Positions 17,303 to 25,768 are shown, numbered from the stretch's first letter. The stretch: 35,697 nucleotides of DNA from an uncultured Prevotella sp. (GCA_900552675.1 USAI01000016.1:1-35697); one strand, 5' to 3'. Numbers and translations are program-made. Notes: generated by a model not told the origin, from the sequence alone.

Positions 17303-18055
17303 ATGTTAGAAGTAAAGAACCTCCACGCCAAGATTGGCGATAAGGAAATACTACGAGGCATCAACCTCACGATAAATGATGGCGAGATACACGCCATTAT
17401 GGGTCCGAACGGTTCGGGCAAGTCGACACTGAGCGCCGTGCTCACAGGAAACCCTCTGTATGAGGTAACCGAGGGCGAAGCCATCTTCAACGGCAAGAAC
17501 CTGCTTGAGATGAAACCCGAAGAGCGCGCTAACGAGGGTCTGTTCCTCTCGTTCCAATATCCTGTTGAGATACCTGGCGTGTCGATGACCAACTTCCTTA
17601 AAGCAGCCGTAAACGAGAAGCGCAAATATCAGGGTCTGCCCGAACTGAAGGCTGCCGAGTTTATCAAGCTCATGAACGAAAAGCGTAAGGTGGTAGAGCT
17701 CGACAGCAAGTTTACCCGCCGTTCAGTAAACGAAGGTTTCTCAGGTGGCGAGAAGAAGCGTAACGAAATTTTCCAGATGGCCATGCTCGAGCCCAAACTC
17801 TCTATCCTCGATGAGACCGACTCTGGCCTCGACGTTGATGCCATGCGCATCGTGGCCGATGGTGTGAACAAAATGCACACATCGGAGACATCGGCCATCG
17901 TTATCACCCACTACGAGCGCTTGCTCGACATGATCAAGCCCAACGTGGTGCACGTGCTCTACAAAGGTTGCATCGTGAAGACCGCTGGCCCCGAACTGGC
18001 AAAAGAGATTGAGGCCCGCGGATACGACTGGATAAAGGCCGAAGTGGGAGAATAG
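17303..18055 (+). CDS. sufC: Fe-S cluster assembly ATPase SufC
   Basis: This is the ABC-type ATPase of the SufBCD complex, 250 residues. Walker A is GPNGSGKS (34-41), the ABC signature appears as FSGGEKKRNEI, and Walker B as LSILDETDSGLDVDA, where the DETDSGLD form is typical of SufC. A conserved His in the H-loop is present (VITHYERLL). It lies between the unknown beta-barrel gene and sufD. Confidence 0.96.
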   Translation: MLEVKNLHAKIGDKEILRGINLTINDGEIHAIMGPNGSGKSTLSAVLTGNPLYEVTEGEAIFNGKNLLEMKPEERANEGLFLSFQYPVEIPGVSMTNFLKAAVNEKRKYQGLPELKAAEFIKLMNEKRKVVELDSKFTRRSVNEGFSGGEKKRNEIFQMAMLEPKLSILDETDSGLDVDAMRIVADGVNKMHTSETSAIVITHYERLLDMIKPNVVHVLYKGCIVKTAGPELAKEIEARGYDWIKAEVGE

Positions 18056-18056
18056 C

Positions 18057-18090
18057 TTTGAATGATTTCTCATCATAACAATCATTCAAA
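18057..18090. other. Intercistronic hairpin between sufC and sufD
   Basis: TTTGAATGATT (18057-18067) pairs perfectly with AATCATTCAAA (18080-18090), loop 12 nt. No T-run follows, so it may protect the upstream message or separate expression of sufD. Confidence 0.6.
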
Positions 18091-18122
18091 ACTTAAAAAC
18101 ACAATATTCAAAAGTCACGATA

Positions 18123-19466
18123 ATGAACAGCGAACAACAATATATCGACCTCTATACCCAGTGTCGCGAGGCATTGTGCCAGCATAGCGCCGAGCCTATG
18201 AACGCACTGCGCGACGAGGCCTTTGCACACTTCAAACGGCAAGGGTTTCCTACACGCAAGGTAGAACGATACAAATATACCGACATGGCCGAGCTGTTTA
18301 AGCCCAATTATGGTTTAAACATCAACCGCCTTAACATTCCGGTCGACCCCTACGAAGCTTTCCGTTGCGATGTGCCCAACCTTAGCACATCACTCTATTT
18401 CATGGTCAACGATACCTTCTACCATCAGGCGTTGCCCAAGGCACAGTTGCCAGAAGGCGTAGTGATCGACTCGCTCTGCTCCTTTGCCACCACTCACCCC
18501 GAGGTGGTAAGCCAGTATTACGGCAAATTGGCCGACAGCGCTACCGACAGCATCACCGCTCTTAACACCATGTTGGCACAAGACGGTCTGGTGGTGTATG
18601 TGCCCCGCAACGTGAAGATTGACCGCGCCATACAGGTTATCAACATCTTGCGTGCCGACGTAGAACTGATGATTAACCGCCGTGTGCTCATCATCATGGA
18701 GCCAGGCAGCGAAGCCAAATTCTTGTTCTGCGACCATGCTGCCGACGACCGTCGCTTCCTCACCACACAGGTGATAGAAGCTTTCGTGGCCGACAACGCC
18801 TCGCTCGACCTCTACTGCTTGGAAGAAACCCACTATAAAAACACTCGCGTGAGCAACGTATATATTGAAGAGCAGGCCAACGCCCGCGTCAACCACAACG
18901 TTATCACACTGCACAACGGCGTTACGCGCAACCGTCTCGACCTCATCTTGAAGGGCGAAGGTGCCGAGTGCTGGTGCAACGGATGTGTGGTGGCCGACAA
19001 AGAGCAACACGTCGATAACAACACGCTCATCGACCATCAGGTGTCGCACTGCACCTCGCACGAGCTATACAAGTATGTGCTCAACGACCAATCCACAGGC
19101 GCCTTTGCCGGCCGCGTGCTGGTGCGCCACGGAGCACAGAAAACCATCAGCGAAGAGCGCAACCAAAACTTGTGCGCCACCCGCGAGGCCCGCATGTACA
19201 CACAGCCCATGCTCGAGATTTATGCCGACGATGTAAAGTGCTCACACGGCTCTACCGTAGGCCAGCTCAACGATGCCGCCCTCTTCTATATGCGCCAGCG
19301 TGGCATCAGCGAGAAAGAGGCCAAACTTCTCCTTGAGTTTGCTTTCGTCAACGAGGTTATCGACCAGATAAAACTCGAACCGCTTCGCGACCGCCTACAC
19401 CACCTTGTTGAAAAACGCTTCCGTGGCGAACTAAGCAAGTGTGAAGGCTGCAAGCTGTGCAAATAA
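18123..19466 (+). CDS. sufD: Fe-S cluster assembly protein SufD
   Basis: SufD is the SufB paralogue in the SufBCD complex and is linked to iron acquisition for the cluster. It has 447 residues, with a helical N-terminal domain and a C-terminal beta-helix ending in CSHGSTVGQLND, ALFYMRQRGI and LLEFAFVNEVI, all family signatures. His375 in SHGST matches the conserved His of SufD by eye. The C-terminus is unusual in ending CEGCKLCK, three Cys in the last eight residues, which could bind metal. Confidence 0.95.
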   Translation: MNSEQQYIDLYTQCREALCQHSAEPMNALRDEAFAHFKRQGFPTRKVERYKYTDMAELFKPNYGLNINRLNIPVDPYEAFRCDVPNLSTSLYFMVNDTFYHQALPKAQLPEGVVIDSLCSFATTHPEVVSQYYGKLADSATDSITALNTMLAQDGLVVYVPRNVKIDRAIQVINILRADVELMINRRVLIIMEPGSEAKFLFCDHAADDRRFLTTQVIEAFVADNASLDLYCLEETHYKNTRVSNVYIEEQANARVNHNVITLHNGVTRNRLDLILKGEGAECWCNGCVVADKEQHVDNNTLIDHQVSHCTSHELYKYVLNDQSTGAFAGRVLVRHGAQKTISEERNQNLCATREARMYTQPMLEIYADDVKCSHGSTVGQLNDAALFYMRQRGISEKEAKLLLEFAFVNEVIDQIKLEPLRDRLHHLVEKRFRGELSKCEGCKLCK

Positions 19467-19643
19467 AGAGAAAGTGAAGAGTGAAAAGTGAAAAGTGAAA
19501 AATCCTATAGCTTTGCCGCTCTCGCTCGCCAGTCACCTCGGCTTAGGTAGGCCTATAAAGGCTTAGTTAGGCTTAGAAAAGCTTAGAAAGGCTTAGCTTA
19601 GTTAGGCTAAAAAAGCTTAGCCCCAATATTAAAAAGAAAAAAG
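19467..19643. repeat. Repeat-rich sufD-sufS spacer
   Basis: It holds about four copies of AGTGAA(A)A (19470-19501) and then a degenerate array of GGCTTAG/AGCTTAG units between 19539 and 19620, seven or more copies. The end can fold as GGCTAA (19605-19610) with TTAGCC (19617-19622), 22 nt before the sufS start. No gene is seen. Confidence 0.75.
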
Positions 19644-20858
19644 ATGTATAACATACAACAGGTAAGAGACGATTTCCCCATTCTCGCGCGCACCGTCTAC
19701 GATAAGCCGCTGGTTTATCTTGACAATGCTGCCACCACACAGAAACCCCTCTGTGTGCTCGACGCCATGCGCGACGAATATCTTAATGTCAACGCCAACG
19801 TGCATCGCGGCGTACATTACCTCTCGCAGCAGGCCACCGACCTGCACGAGGCGGCTCGCGAAACCGTAAGGCAGTTTATCAATGCCCCGAAGACCGAAGA
19901 AATAATCTTCACACGTGGCACCACCGAAAGCATCAACCTCGTGGTGTCGTCATACGTCGACGCCTTTATGCACGAGGGCGACGAGGTCATTGTGAGCGTC
20001 ATGGAGCACCACAGCAACATTGTGCCCTGGCAGCTGCAGGCCGCACACAAAGGCATCGCCCTACGCGTCATACCCATGACCGATACAGGTGCCCTCGACA
20101 TGCAAGCCTTTGAACAACTGTTCAACGAGCGCACACGCTTCGTAAGCGTTGCACATGTAAGCAATGTGCTGGGCACCGTAAATCCTGTGAAAGACATCTG
20201 TCGCATAGCGCACAGCCACGGCGTGCCCGTATTGGTTGACGGAGCACAGTCAACCCCTCACTTCAAGGTCGATGTGCAAGACATCGACTGCGACTTCTTT
20301 GCCTTCAGCGGCCACAAAATATATGGCCCCACAGGTGTGGGCGTGCTCTATGGCAAAGAAGCCTGGCTCGACCGTCTGCCGCCCTATCAGGGTGGTGGCG
20401 AAATGATAGAGAGCGTAACCTTCGAGCGCACCGTGTTTGAGAAGTTGCCCTTCAAATTTGAAGCGGGCACCCCCGACTATGTTGCCACACACGGCCTGGC
20501 CACCGCCTTAAAATATGTGTCAAGTCTGGGCATGGACAACATCGCAGCCCACGAGCGCGAGCTCACCACCTACTGTATGGAGCAAATGCGCACCATACCT
20601 GGCATGCGCCTCTTTGGCGACACGCCCAATAAAGATGCTGTGGTGTCGTTCCTCGTAGGCGATATTCACCACCTCGACATGGGCACACTGCTCGACCGCC
20701 TCGGCATTGCCGTGCGCACAGGTCATCATTGCGCACAGCCCCTTATGGAGCGTCTTGGCATACAAGGCACCGTGCGCGCATCGTTTGCCCTCTACAACAC
20801 CAAAGACGAGATTGATGCCTTGGTAAGCGGCATACGACGCGTAAGCACTATGTTCTAA
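19644..20858 (+). CDS. sufS: Cysteine desulfurase SufS
   Basis: SufS is a PLP-dependent enzyme that removes sulfur from cysteine for Fe-S assembly. The 404-residue protein has the PLP-binding Lys225 in FSGHKIYGPTGVG and the persulfide-forming Cys363 in RTGHHCAQP. The short loop around the Cys and the HHCAQP context fit the group II (SufS/CsdA) type. No sufE or sufU follows in the window, so its sulfur-transfer partner must be elsewhere or absent. A hairpin after tandem repeats likely ends the operon. Confidence 0.95.
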   Translation: MYNIQQVRDDFPILARTVYDKPLVYLDNAATTQKPLCVLDAMRDEYLNVNANVHRGVHYLSQQATDLHEAARETVRQFINAPKTEEIIFTRGTTESINLVVSSYVDAFMHEGDEVIVSVMEHHSNIVPWQLQAAHKGIALRVIPMTDTGALDMQAFEQLFNERTRFVSVAHVSNVLGTVNPVKDICRIAHSHGVPVLVDGAQSTPHFKVDVQDIDCDFFAFSGHKIYGPTGVGVLYGKEAWLDRLPPYQGGGEMIESVTFERTVFEKLPFKFEAGTPDYVATHGLATALKYVSSLGMDNIAAHERELTTYCMEQMRTIPGMRLFGDTPNKDAVVSFLVGDIHHLDMGTLLDRLGIAVRTGHHCAQPLMERLGIQGTVRASFALYNTKDEIDALVSGIRRVSTMF

Positions 20859-20919
20859 ACATTGAGCACCATTCTTTAAACATTGAGCAGCATTCTTTAA
20901 ACATTGAACAGCCTGTTCT
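20857..20919. repeat. 21-bp tandem repeats after sufS
   Basis: Units start AAACATTGA at 20857, 20878 and 20899. The first overlaps the sufS stop codon and the third runs into the terminator stem. Confidence 0.8.
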
Positions 20920-20940
20920 AAAGGCAAACAGGCTGTTCAA
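20904..20940. terminator. 14-bp hairpin at the end of the suf operon
   Basis: TTGAACAGCCTGTT (20904-20917) pairs perfectly with AACAGGCTGTTCAA (20927-20940), loop 9 nt. No T-run follows on the plus strand, so termination is likely but not textbook. Confidence 0.6.
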
Positions 20941-20961
20941 TACCCACACCCCAGCTCTTCT

Positions 20962-21279
20962 TCACAATGCTTTCTTGCAAGCAGCTATGGCTTTCCATAG
21001 CCAGAGGGCACCCACGGCACGAAACGCCCACGGAGCCTCGGCCGGCAAGAAGGTAAAGAAGAACGCCGCTTGTGCATTAACAAGCAGCCATGTCTGACGC
21101 ATCGACAGCTCACGGTCGAGCGCCTTACTATAATATCTACGGAGCCAATCAACACCATTTCTTACATTCTTCAGCACACCATTGGCAGCAAGGGCCAAAG
21201 CACGTGTGGCAATACCAGCAAAAGCAGTGAATGTTGTCATTGAGCGATGTTCGCAAGCCAGAGTCATATCCTTTTCCAT
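20962..21279 (-). CDS. Small membrane-associated hypothetical protein
   Basis: I do not recognise this 105-residue protein. It has two hydrophobic segments (residues ~14-36 and ~65-95, rich in Ala, Trp and Phe) around a basic stretch (VDWLRRYYSKALDREL), so a small inner-membrane protein is possible. Starts at ATG 21279 or at Met14 are both possible. A good TAAGTTTG box (21332-21325, minus strand) lies ~45 bp upstream, which supports a real gene. It is convergent with the suf operon. Confidence 0.55.
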   Translation of the reverse strand: MEKDMTLACEHRSMTTFTAFAGIATRALALAANGVLKNVRNGVDWLRRYYSKALDRELSMRQTWLLVNAQAAFFFTFLPAEAPWAFRAVGALWLWKAIAACKKAL

Positions 21280-21324
21280 ATATGTATATCTTTTAGGTTA
21301 TACGTTTATTTTCTTTTCTCGCTG

Positions 21325-21332
21325 CAAACTTA
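21325..21332 (-). promoter_or_regulatory. -7 box of the small membrane protein gene
   Basis: The minus strand reads TAAGTTTG, the expected Bacteroidota -7 sequence. No clear -33 TTTG was seen. Confidence 0.5.
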
Positions 21333-21443
21333 CCCCAAAAGGTGGAAACAACACTTCCTTTCTTAAAAACTTTTGTTAAAGATTATTATAGGAAGGCATC
21401 AAAGGCACCTCTTATCACCAAGCGCAAGGTATAAAAAGCATCA

Positions 21444-21548
21444 TTTTTATCTTCTATAAAAGATAAAAACGTAAAAACACACCGTTTTGTTCGTTATAAA
21501 AGATAAAAGTTGTATATTTGTAGAAAATTTCTTTTATAAAAGACAAAA
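21444..21548 (+). promoter_or_regulatory. Three-copy operator-like repeat around the first AAA ATPase promoter
   Basis: TATAAAAGAYAAAA occurs at 21455-21468, 21495-21508 and 21535-21548, exactly 40 bp apart. The first copy also forms an inverted pair with TTTTTATCTT at 21444-21453. The second lies between the -33 TTCG (21490-21493) and the -7 TATATTTG (21513-21520), and the third between the predicted start and the ATG. The spacing is close to four helical turns, which suggests protein binding. Confidence 0.75.
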
Positions 21549-21552
21549 GCCT

Positions 21553-22758
21553 ATGGAAGCAATCAACAGACAAAACTATATGGACAAGATTGAAAGATAT
21601 CTTGGCAAAGAAACCATTATTGTGCTTGTGGGACAACGTCGTGTGGGCAAAAGCTACATCATGAAAATGGTACGCGAGAAGAAGATGAAGGATGCTGGCA
21701 ACAACGTAATCTATATTGACAAGGAAAAGCGAGAGTTTGACAACATCCAAACTTATCAAGACCTTAACAAATATATTGACGAGCATTTCGCTGTCGACAA
21801 GCACAACTTTATTCTTATTGACGAGGTACAAGACATCAAAGAGTTTGAGCGCTCTGTACGAAGCTTCCGCACAGAACCCCACACCGACATCATCATCACA
21901 GGCAGCAACGCCCGCATGCTGAGCAATGAATTGAGCACGTTGATAGGCGGCAGATATAAAGAAATATACATTCAATCGCTCAGTTACAACGAGTTTTTAG
22001 TGTTTCACCAGTTGGCAGACAGCGACGAGGCGCTCGCTCGTTACATACAGTATGGTGGGCTTCCTGGACTGACAAAGATTGGATTAGACGAAGACGACGC
22101 TCGCGAATATCAGATGGACATCTACCACACGGTGCTCTTGAAAGATGTTATCTTGCGCAACAAGATACGCAACGTACCGTTCTTAGAAAACCTGGTGCGC
22201 TTTCTCGCCGACAACACGGGCAAGCTGATCTCTGCCAACAGCATCGCAAAATTCATGAAGTCGCAAGGAGAAGCCATCACATCATCGGCCATCATCAACT
22301 ACATTTCCTTTCTCTGCGAAGCCTATATCCTACACAAAGTGAGCAGATACGACATTCATGGCAAACGCATATTCGAGACCAACGACAAGTTCTATTTCGA
22401 AGACAGCGGCATAAGAAACGCCATCGCTGGTGGCACACGCGAGGGTGATGTAGAGAAGGTGATAGAAAACATCATCTACCTACATCTGCGTAGGTTAGGC
22501 TATCAAGTGTTTGTAGGACAGCTACAGGCTGCCGAGATTGATTTTGTCGGTACCAAGCCCGACGGTCAACGCATCTATGTTCAGGCTTCTTACATCATCG
22601 CCGACGAGACCACACGCGAGAGAGAGTTTGGTAATCTTAGAGCCATCAAGGACAACTATCCCAAGTATGTCATCTCCATGACTCCCTTGCTCACCCGCAA
22701 CGATGACAATGGCATCACCCACCTTCACCTACGCCATTTCTTGCACAATGGGCTATAG
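21553..22758 (+). CDS. AAA ATPase with DUF4143-like nuclease-fold C-terminus
   Basis: The product is 401 residues from ATG 21553. An earlier in-frame start at 21487 would lie upstream of the promoter. The N-terminal AAA_14-type ATPase has Walker A GQRRVGKS (27-34) and Walker B FILIDEVQD (Asp90, Glu91). A helical, winged-helix-like segment follows (LISANSIAKFMKSQG around residues 216-260). The C-terminus matches the DUF4143 type, related to PD-(D/E)XK nucleases: EIDFV (Glu328, Asp330) then YVQAS with Gln where Lys is usual. These proteins are widespread in Bacteroidota, with no firmly assigned role known to me. Nuclease activity is uncertain given the Gln. Lower GC than neighbours suggests accessory DNA. 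Confidence 0.8.
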   Translation: MEAINRQNYMDKIERYLGKETIIVLVGQRRVGKSYIMKMVREKKMKDAGNNVIYIDKEKREFDNIQTYQDLNKYIDEHFAVDKHNFILIDEVQDIKEFERSVRSFRTEPHTDIIITGSNARMLSNELSTLIGGRYKEIYIQSLSYNEFLVFHQLADSDEALARYIQYGGLPGLTKIGLDEDDAREYQMDIYHTVLLKDVILRNKIRNVPFLENLVRFLADNTGKLISANSIAKFMKSQGEAITSSAIINYISFLCEAYILHKVSRYDIHGKRIFETNDKFYFEDSGIRNAIAGGTREGDVEKVIENIIYLHLRRLGYQVFVGQLQAAEIDFVGTKPDGQRIYVQASYIIADETTREREFGNLRAIKDNYPKYVISMTPLLTRNDDNGITHLHLRHFLHNGL

Positions 22759-22827
22759 CGGTTTATAAAGGCATCCGCCTCTTTCATACAATATCGCATA
22801 AACAAATACTGAGAAATGTGTGAAATT

Positions 22828-22868
22828 AAAAATCCCAGCCAAGCAATAGCAACTTGACCGGGATTTTT
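22828..22868. terminator. Bidirectional terminator between convergent genes
   Basis: AAAAATCCC (22828-22836) pairs with GGGATTTTT (22860-22868), giving T-runs on both strands. It serves the ATPase gene and the minus-strand LRR/BIG2 gene. Confidence 0.85.
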
Positions 22869-22920
22869 ATTCATGTAATAGCTTTTTCCTAAACTCAATC
22901 GCTATTATTTCAATATTCTA

Positions 22921-24852
22921 TCAATTTTTTTTCACAGAAGTTTTTAACACGCGACCATCTTCTGTCTTCACAATATTAATTCCGTTGACAGGCTGGCTTA
23001 TTTCTCGGCCAGTAATATCATAACGCTTTACAACCTTTTGAGTAGCATCATCGGTAATGCCTTCAATTCCTGTTGTTGCATTAATTATGCACGTTGCCAT
23101 AAAGCCGCCATCTGCCGAAACAGCATAAATAACGGCGGTGCCGAAGCCTGTGCAAACAACTTTTCCCTTGCTTACAATAGCCACCTTTGTGTCTGATGAT
23201 TCCCAAGTGACATTTTGGTTGCTTGCATCTTCTGGCAACAACTTCGCTGTCAGTTGAACAGTCTCACCTATATATGTGAAAGAAATGCTTGCCTTGTCCA
23301 TTTCTATTCCTGTAACTGGCTGCAAAACCGTTATCTCACATTCTGCCTTGAGATTATTAGCTTGCGTTGTGGCATACACTTTGGTTTTTCCTGCCTTAAC
23401 GGCTGTTACGACACCATCAGAAGACACCTTTGCAATATCTTCATTATCTGAATTCCATATAACGCTCTTGTTGTCAGCATCGGTAGGCCAAACATCTGCT
23501 TTTAGTTTCGTGGTTTCGCCAACGTTCATTGTTACATCTGCCTTATCCAATGTTATAGATGTGGGAAGAATTTCTTTTCTTTCAGCTGTCACTTTACAAA
23601 CAGCAGTAAAGCCACCATCTTCTGTTGTTGCAGATATTTCTGCCGTGCCATATCCTTTGCAAGTTACGATGCCATTCTCTACCGTTGCAACTTTTTCGTT
23701 CGACGACTCCCATCTAACATTTTTATTGTCAGCATCTTCCGGCAATACTGTTGCACGAAGCAAAGCTGTCTCTCCTATTTCTGACAACAATATGTTCTCT
23801 TTGTCGAATCTAATTCCTGTTACTGGAACCTTTTCTTCTAAGATAGTCGCATTTGACCAAGGCAATTGACTTTTATAAGCTTCAACACTGCCTTTGGGTA
23901 CATATATCGTTGCCGTACTAAACAGACCTTTACTATCAATTTTGATCGGAGTTCTACTTGGTGAATGAATTATTAGATTCTTTGCTGACAATGCACCTCC
24001 ATTCCATGTGCTTGATGAACCAAAATCAATATTAAAGTTTATTTCCTTCAATTTGTCGTTTAAGAATATCGTTGTACCATCCTTTACCCGAAAAGCATTA
24101 ACATTCCATTTTGACAAATTTTCTGAAAGAGTAATGGTGTCATTGTCAAGTACTCCAATATCATAATTCAAGCTATTGCCTGAATAGACACATCTATTAT
24201 TAAAATAATCTATGTTTTCAATGTTTGCTTTAACGGTATCAATTCTAAACGTTTTCCTATCTAGATATTTTATCGTAGTAGGTAAATGAACACTTTTAGC
24301 TTGTATATTTGTTGCGTTTAAAGAATCTACTCCTTCTCTTATCATCAAATATTTTTTTGTTTGACACACATCCATAGAACGTAGCATTTTTAAATCTCCA
24401 CCAATAACCAATGTGTCAAGGTTGTCATCACAATAATCTATACGATTGTCTAAATTTATTTTTGTTACAGATTTTGGCAATGACAAATATGTCAGTTTAC
24501 TATTGTAGCCCGTCGTGAACATATAGCTACCAATGGTGTTGTCTTTATATATTTTGTATGAGACTTTCGAATCAACATAATACGCGTCCCCACCAGCAAC
24601 AATATTGGCATCAGACAAGTCCAGATGCGATAGTTGTCTGTTGTTTATCAATTCTCTAATAAACTTAACATCCGTACCGTTTATGTATCCTGTAACTGTA
24701 AGGTTCTGTACGCTTGCTTGATCTTTAAACGGAATCTTGCTTGACAACCAACCAGGATATTGGTTGTCAACCTCCAATGTTGTGTTTTGGGCAAACATTG
24801 TTGCCAAGTTGGTGCAGATCAGAAGCACCAACATACTTAAAAATTTGTTCAT
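22921..24852 (-). CDS. Secreted leucine-rich/BIG2-domain protein with type IX-like C-terminus
   Basis: This is a 643-residue surface or secreted protein with a signal peptide (MNKFLSMLVLLICTNLATMFAQ). Residues ~45-330 contain irregular leucine-rich segments of the BspA-like kind (LSHLDLSDANI, LTYLSLPKSVTKI, LDTLVIGGDLKML). Three BIG2 (bacterial Ig-like) domains follow, at about 345-425, 433-512 and 514-595, each beginning with a VTGI/TSITLDK strand and carrying V(R/I/T)W(E/N)S(S/D). The last ~40 residues (YDITGREISQPVNGINIVKTEDGR) look like a type A type IX secretion sorting domain. The gene is AT-rich. Its start overlaps the upstream small gene by ATGA, which points to coupled translation. 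Adhesion or host/glycan binding is plausible but inferred. Confidence 0.82.
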   Translation of the reverse strand: MNKFLSMLVLLICTNLATMFAQNTTLEVDNQYPGWLSSKIPFKDQASVQNLTVTGYINGTDVKFIRELINNRQLSHLDLSDANIVAGGDAYYVDSKVSYKIYKDNTIGSYMFTTGYNSKLTYLSLPKSVTKINLDNRIDYCDDNLDTLVIGGDLKMLRSMDVCQTKKYLMIREGVDSLNATNIQAKSVHLPTTIKYLDRKTFRIDTVKANIENIDYFNNRCVYSGNSLNYDIGVLDNDTITLSENLSKWNVNAFRVKDGTTIFLNDKLKEINFNIDFGSSSTWNGGALSAKNLIIHSPSRTPIKIDSKGLFSTATIYVPKGSVEAYKSQLPWSNATILEEKVPVTGIRFDKENILLSEIGETALLRATVLPEDADNKNVRWESSNEKVATVENGIVTCKGYGTAEISATTEDGGFTAVCKVTAERKEILPTSITLDKADVTMNVGETTKLKADVWPTDADNKSVIWNSDNEDIAKVSSDGVVTAVKAGKTKVYATTQANNLKAECEITVLQPVTGIEMDKASISFTYIGETVQLTAKLLPEDASNQNVTWESSDTKVAIVSKGKVVCTGFGTAVIYAVSADGGFMATCIINATTGIEGITDDATQKVVKRYDITGREISQPVNGINIVKTEDGRVLKTSVKKN

Positions 24853-25046
24853 AGCTTCACTATTTTTATGTCATCTTTTTCTATCTTCTGCTGGCAGTCG
24901 CTATTGTTTGCAATGCTCTTGACCTGTTCGGCCACGGAATCAATCTTTTTAGATTCTTGCAAATGTTCGTTTTGGTTCGACAAAGCGACATTAGCTTCAT
25001 AATCTTTTCCGTCTTGCGAAAAAAACGCTTTGTAGTTTTCTTGCAT
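24849..25046 (-). CDS. Small hypothetical protein, coupled to the LRR/BIG2 gene
   Basis: I do not recognise this 65-residue, polar, soluble-looking protein. Its middle (residues ~22-50) is Ser/Glu/Lys-rich and could form a helix. The TGA overlaps the downstream ATG in an ATGA quartet, and the gene lies 14 bp after the small winged-helix-like gene, so the three form one operon. The codon context and coupling support it as real despite its size. Confidence 0.55.
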   Translation of the reverse strand: MQENYKAFFSQDGKDYEANVALSNQNEHLQESKKIDSVAEQVKSIANNSDCQQKIEKDDIKIVKL

Positions 25047-25060
25047 AGCTTTATTTTTAA

Positions 25061-25258
25061 CTAATCTTTAATGCGATACCAACCATCAACTTCTTCAATA
25101 ACCTTTGCAGCCAACAAATCATGGCATATTTGCATACCTTCAGGCATGTTATGATCATTGATGAATTCATGAATCTGGTCTCTTGTTACAGGACCTAAAT
25201 TTTGAATAAATCTCTCTACTTTGTGATAGTTTGAGAGTTTTGAAAAATCTGTTTCCAT
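25061..25258 (-). CDS. Small winged-helix-like protein
   Basis: The 65-residue product resembles a minimal winged helix: helices at HKVERFIQNL, TRDQIHEFINDH and EGMQICHDLLAAK, followed by a short beta wing, VIEEVDGWYRIKD. It could be a DNA- or protein-binding regulator of the operon; that is inferred from shape only. It is the first gene of the minus-strand unit and sits behind a long leader. Confidence 0.6.
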   Translation of the reverse strand: METDFSKLSNYHKVERFIQNLGPVTRDQIHEFINDHNMPEGMQICHDLLAAKVIEEVDGWYRIKD

Positions 25259-25550
25259 AATCTATTACATTTTAAAAGTTACACTTATAATCTTCTAAAA
25301 TGCGAATGCCACGGTTTTTCTTTTACCTACGGATACAACACGTGGACGAAACCTGTCCACATTGCAGCCGTAGGAAAAGCTGAGAAAGACGACAAGTAAC
25401 GCCCACGATATCGTGAACGCTCGCTATAAATCGTTCTTTCAATGCTTGTTTTGAAATTTCCTACGTTCCAATGTGCATGACCGAATAGCAAACGCTAATA
25501 TATTCTCCACAAAAATGGAGGCCGACATCCGCTGACACCATTCTCCACTG
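25259..25550 (-). ncRNA. Long structured 5' leader of the winged-helix/LRR operon
   Basis: From a TAAATTTG box (25558-25551, minus strand) the predicted start is near 25544, leaving ~285 nt before the first ATG. The leader can form a two-part stem: CCTACGG (25368-25374 on the other arm) with CCGTAGG, written on the plus strand at 25326-25332 and 25368-25374, enclosing GTGGAC/GTCCAC (25342-25347 with 25355-25360), plus a 12-bp palindrome CACGATATCGTG (25404-25415) and a CTCCA/TGGAG hairpin near 25505-25522. No ORF with a start codon fits. A cis-regulatory RNA or repeated intergenic element is the best reading. Confidence 0.45.
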
Positions 25551-25558
25551 CAAATTTA
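25551..25558 (-). promoter_or_regulatory. -7 box for the winged-helix/LRR operon leader
   Basis: The minus strand reads TAAATTTG, matching TAnnTTTG. The expected -33 position shows no exact TTTG, so confidence is moderate. Confidence 0.5.
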
Positions 25559-25724
25559 GTAAATTATTTTTTACATATACATGTTTGGGTAAATATTATT
25601 AATATTTTTATTACACATTGATGCAGCGCGATAGTTTTTTGGTGCGAAAAAATTGGGCGTACTACGTTACCCATGAGCGATCCGTGAAAATGGCACCCCG
25701 CCTCGCGCCGACACAAAACGGCAT

Positions 25725-25760
25725 AAAAAAAGCCTTGTAAGCGGTTGCTTACAAGGCTTT
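25725..25760 (-). terminator. Terminator of tRNA-Asn
   Basis: A 14-bp perfect stem (25729-25742 with 25747-25760, GGTT loop on the plus strand) is followed on the minus strand by a T-run (plus-strand A at 25725-25730), directly after the tRNA. Confidence 0.9.
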
Positions 25761-25768
25761 GCAATGAG

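Noticed and set aside
20857..20940. Tandem repeats considered as a CRISPR array
   Set aside because: Units are contiguous with no unique spacers, and no cas genes are present.
25327..25490. Minus-strand open frame of ~55 codons in the long leader
   Set aside because: It has no ATG, GTG start is absent after the preceding stop, and paired stems explain the sequence better.
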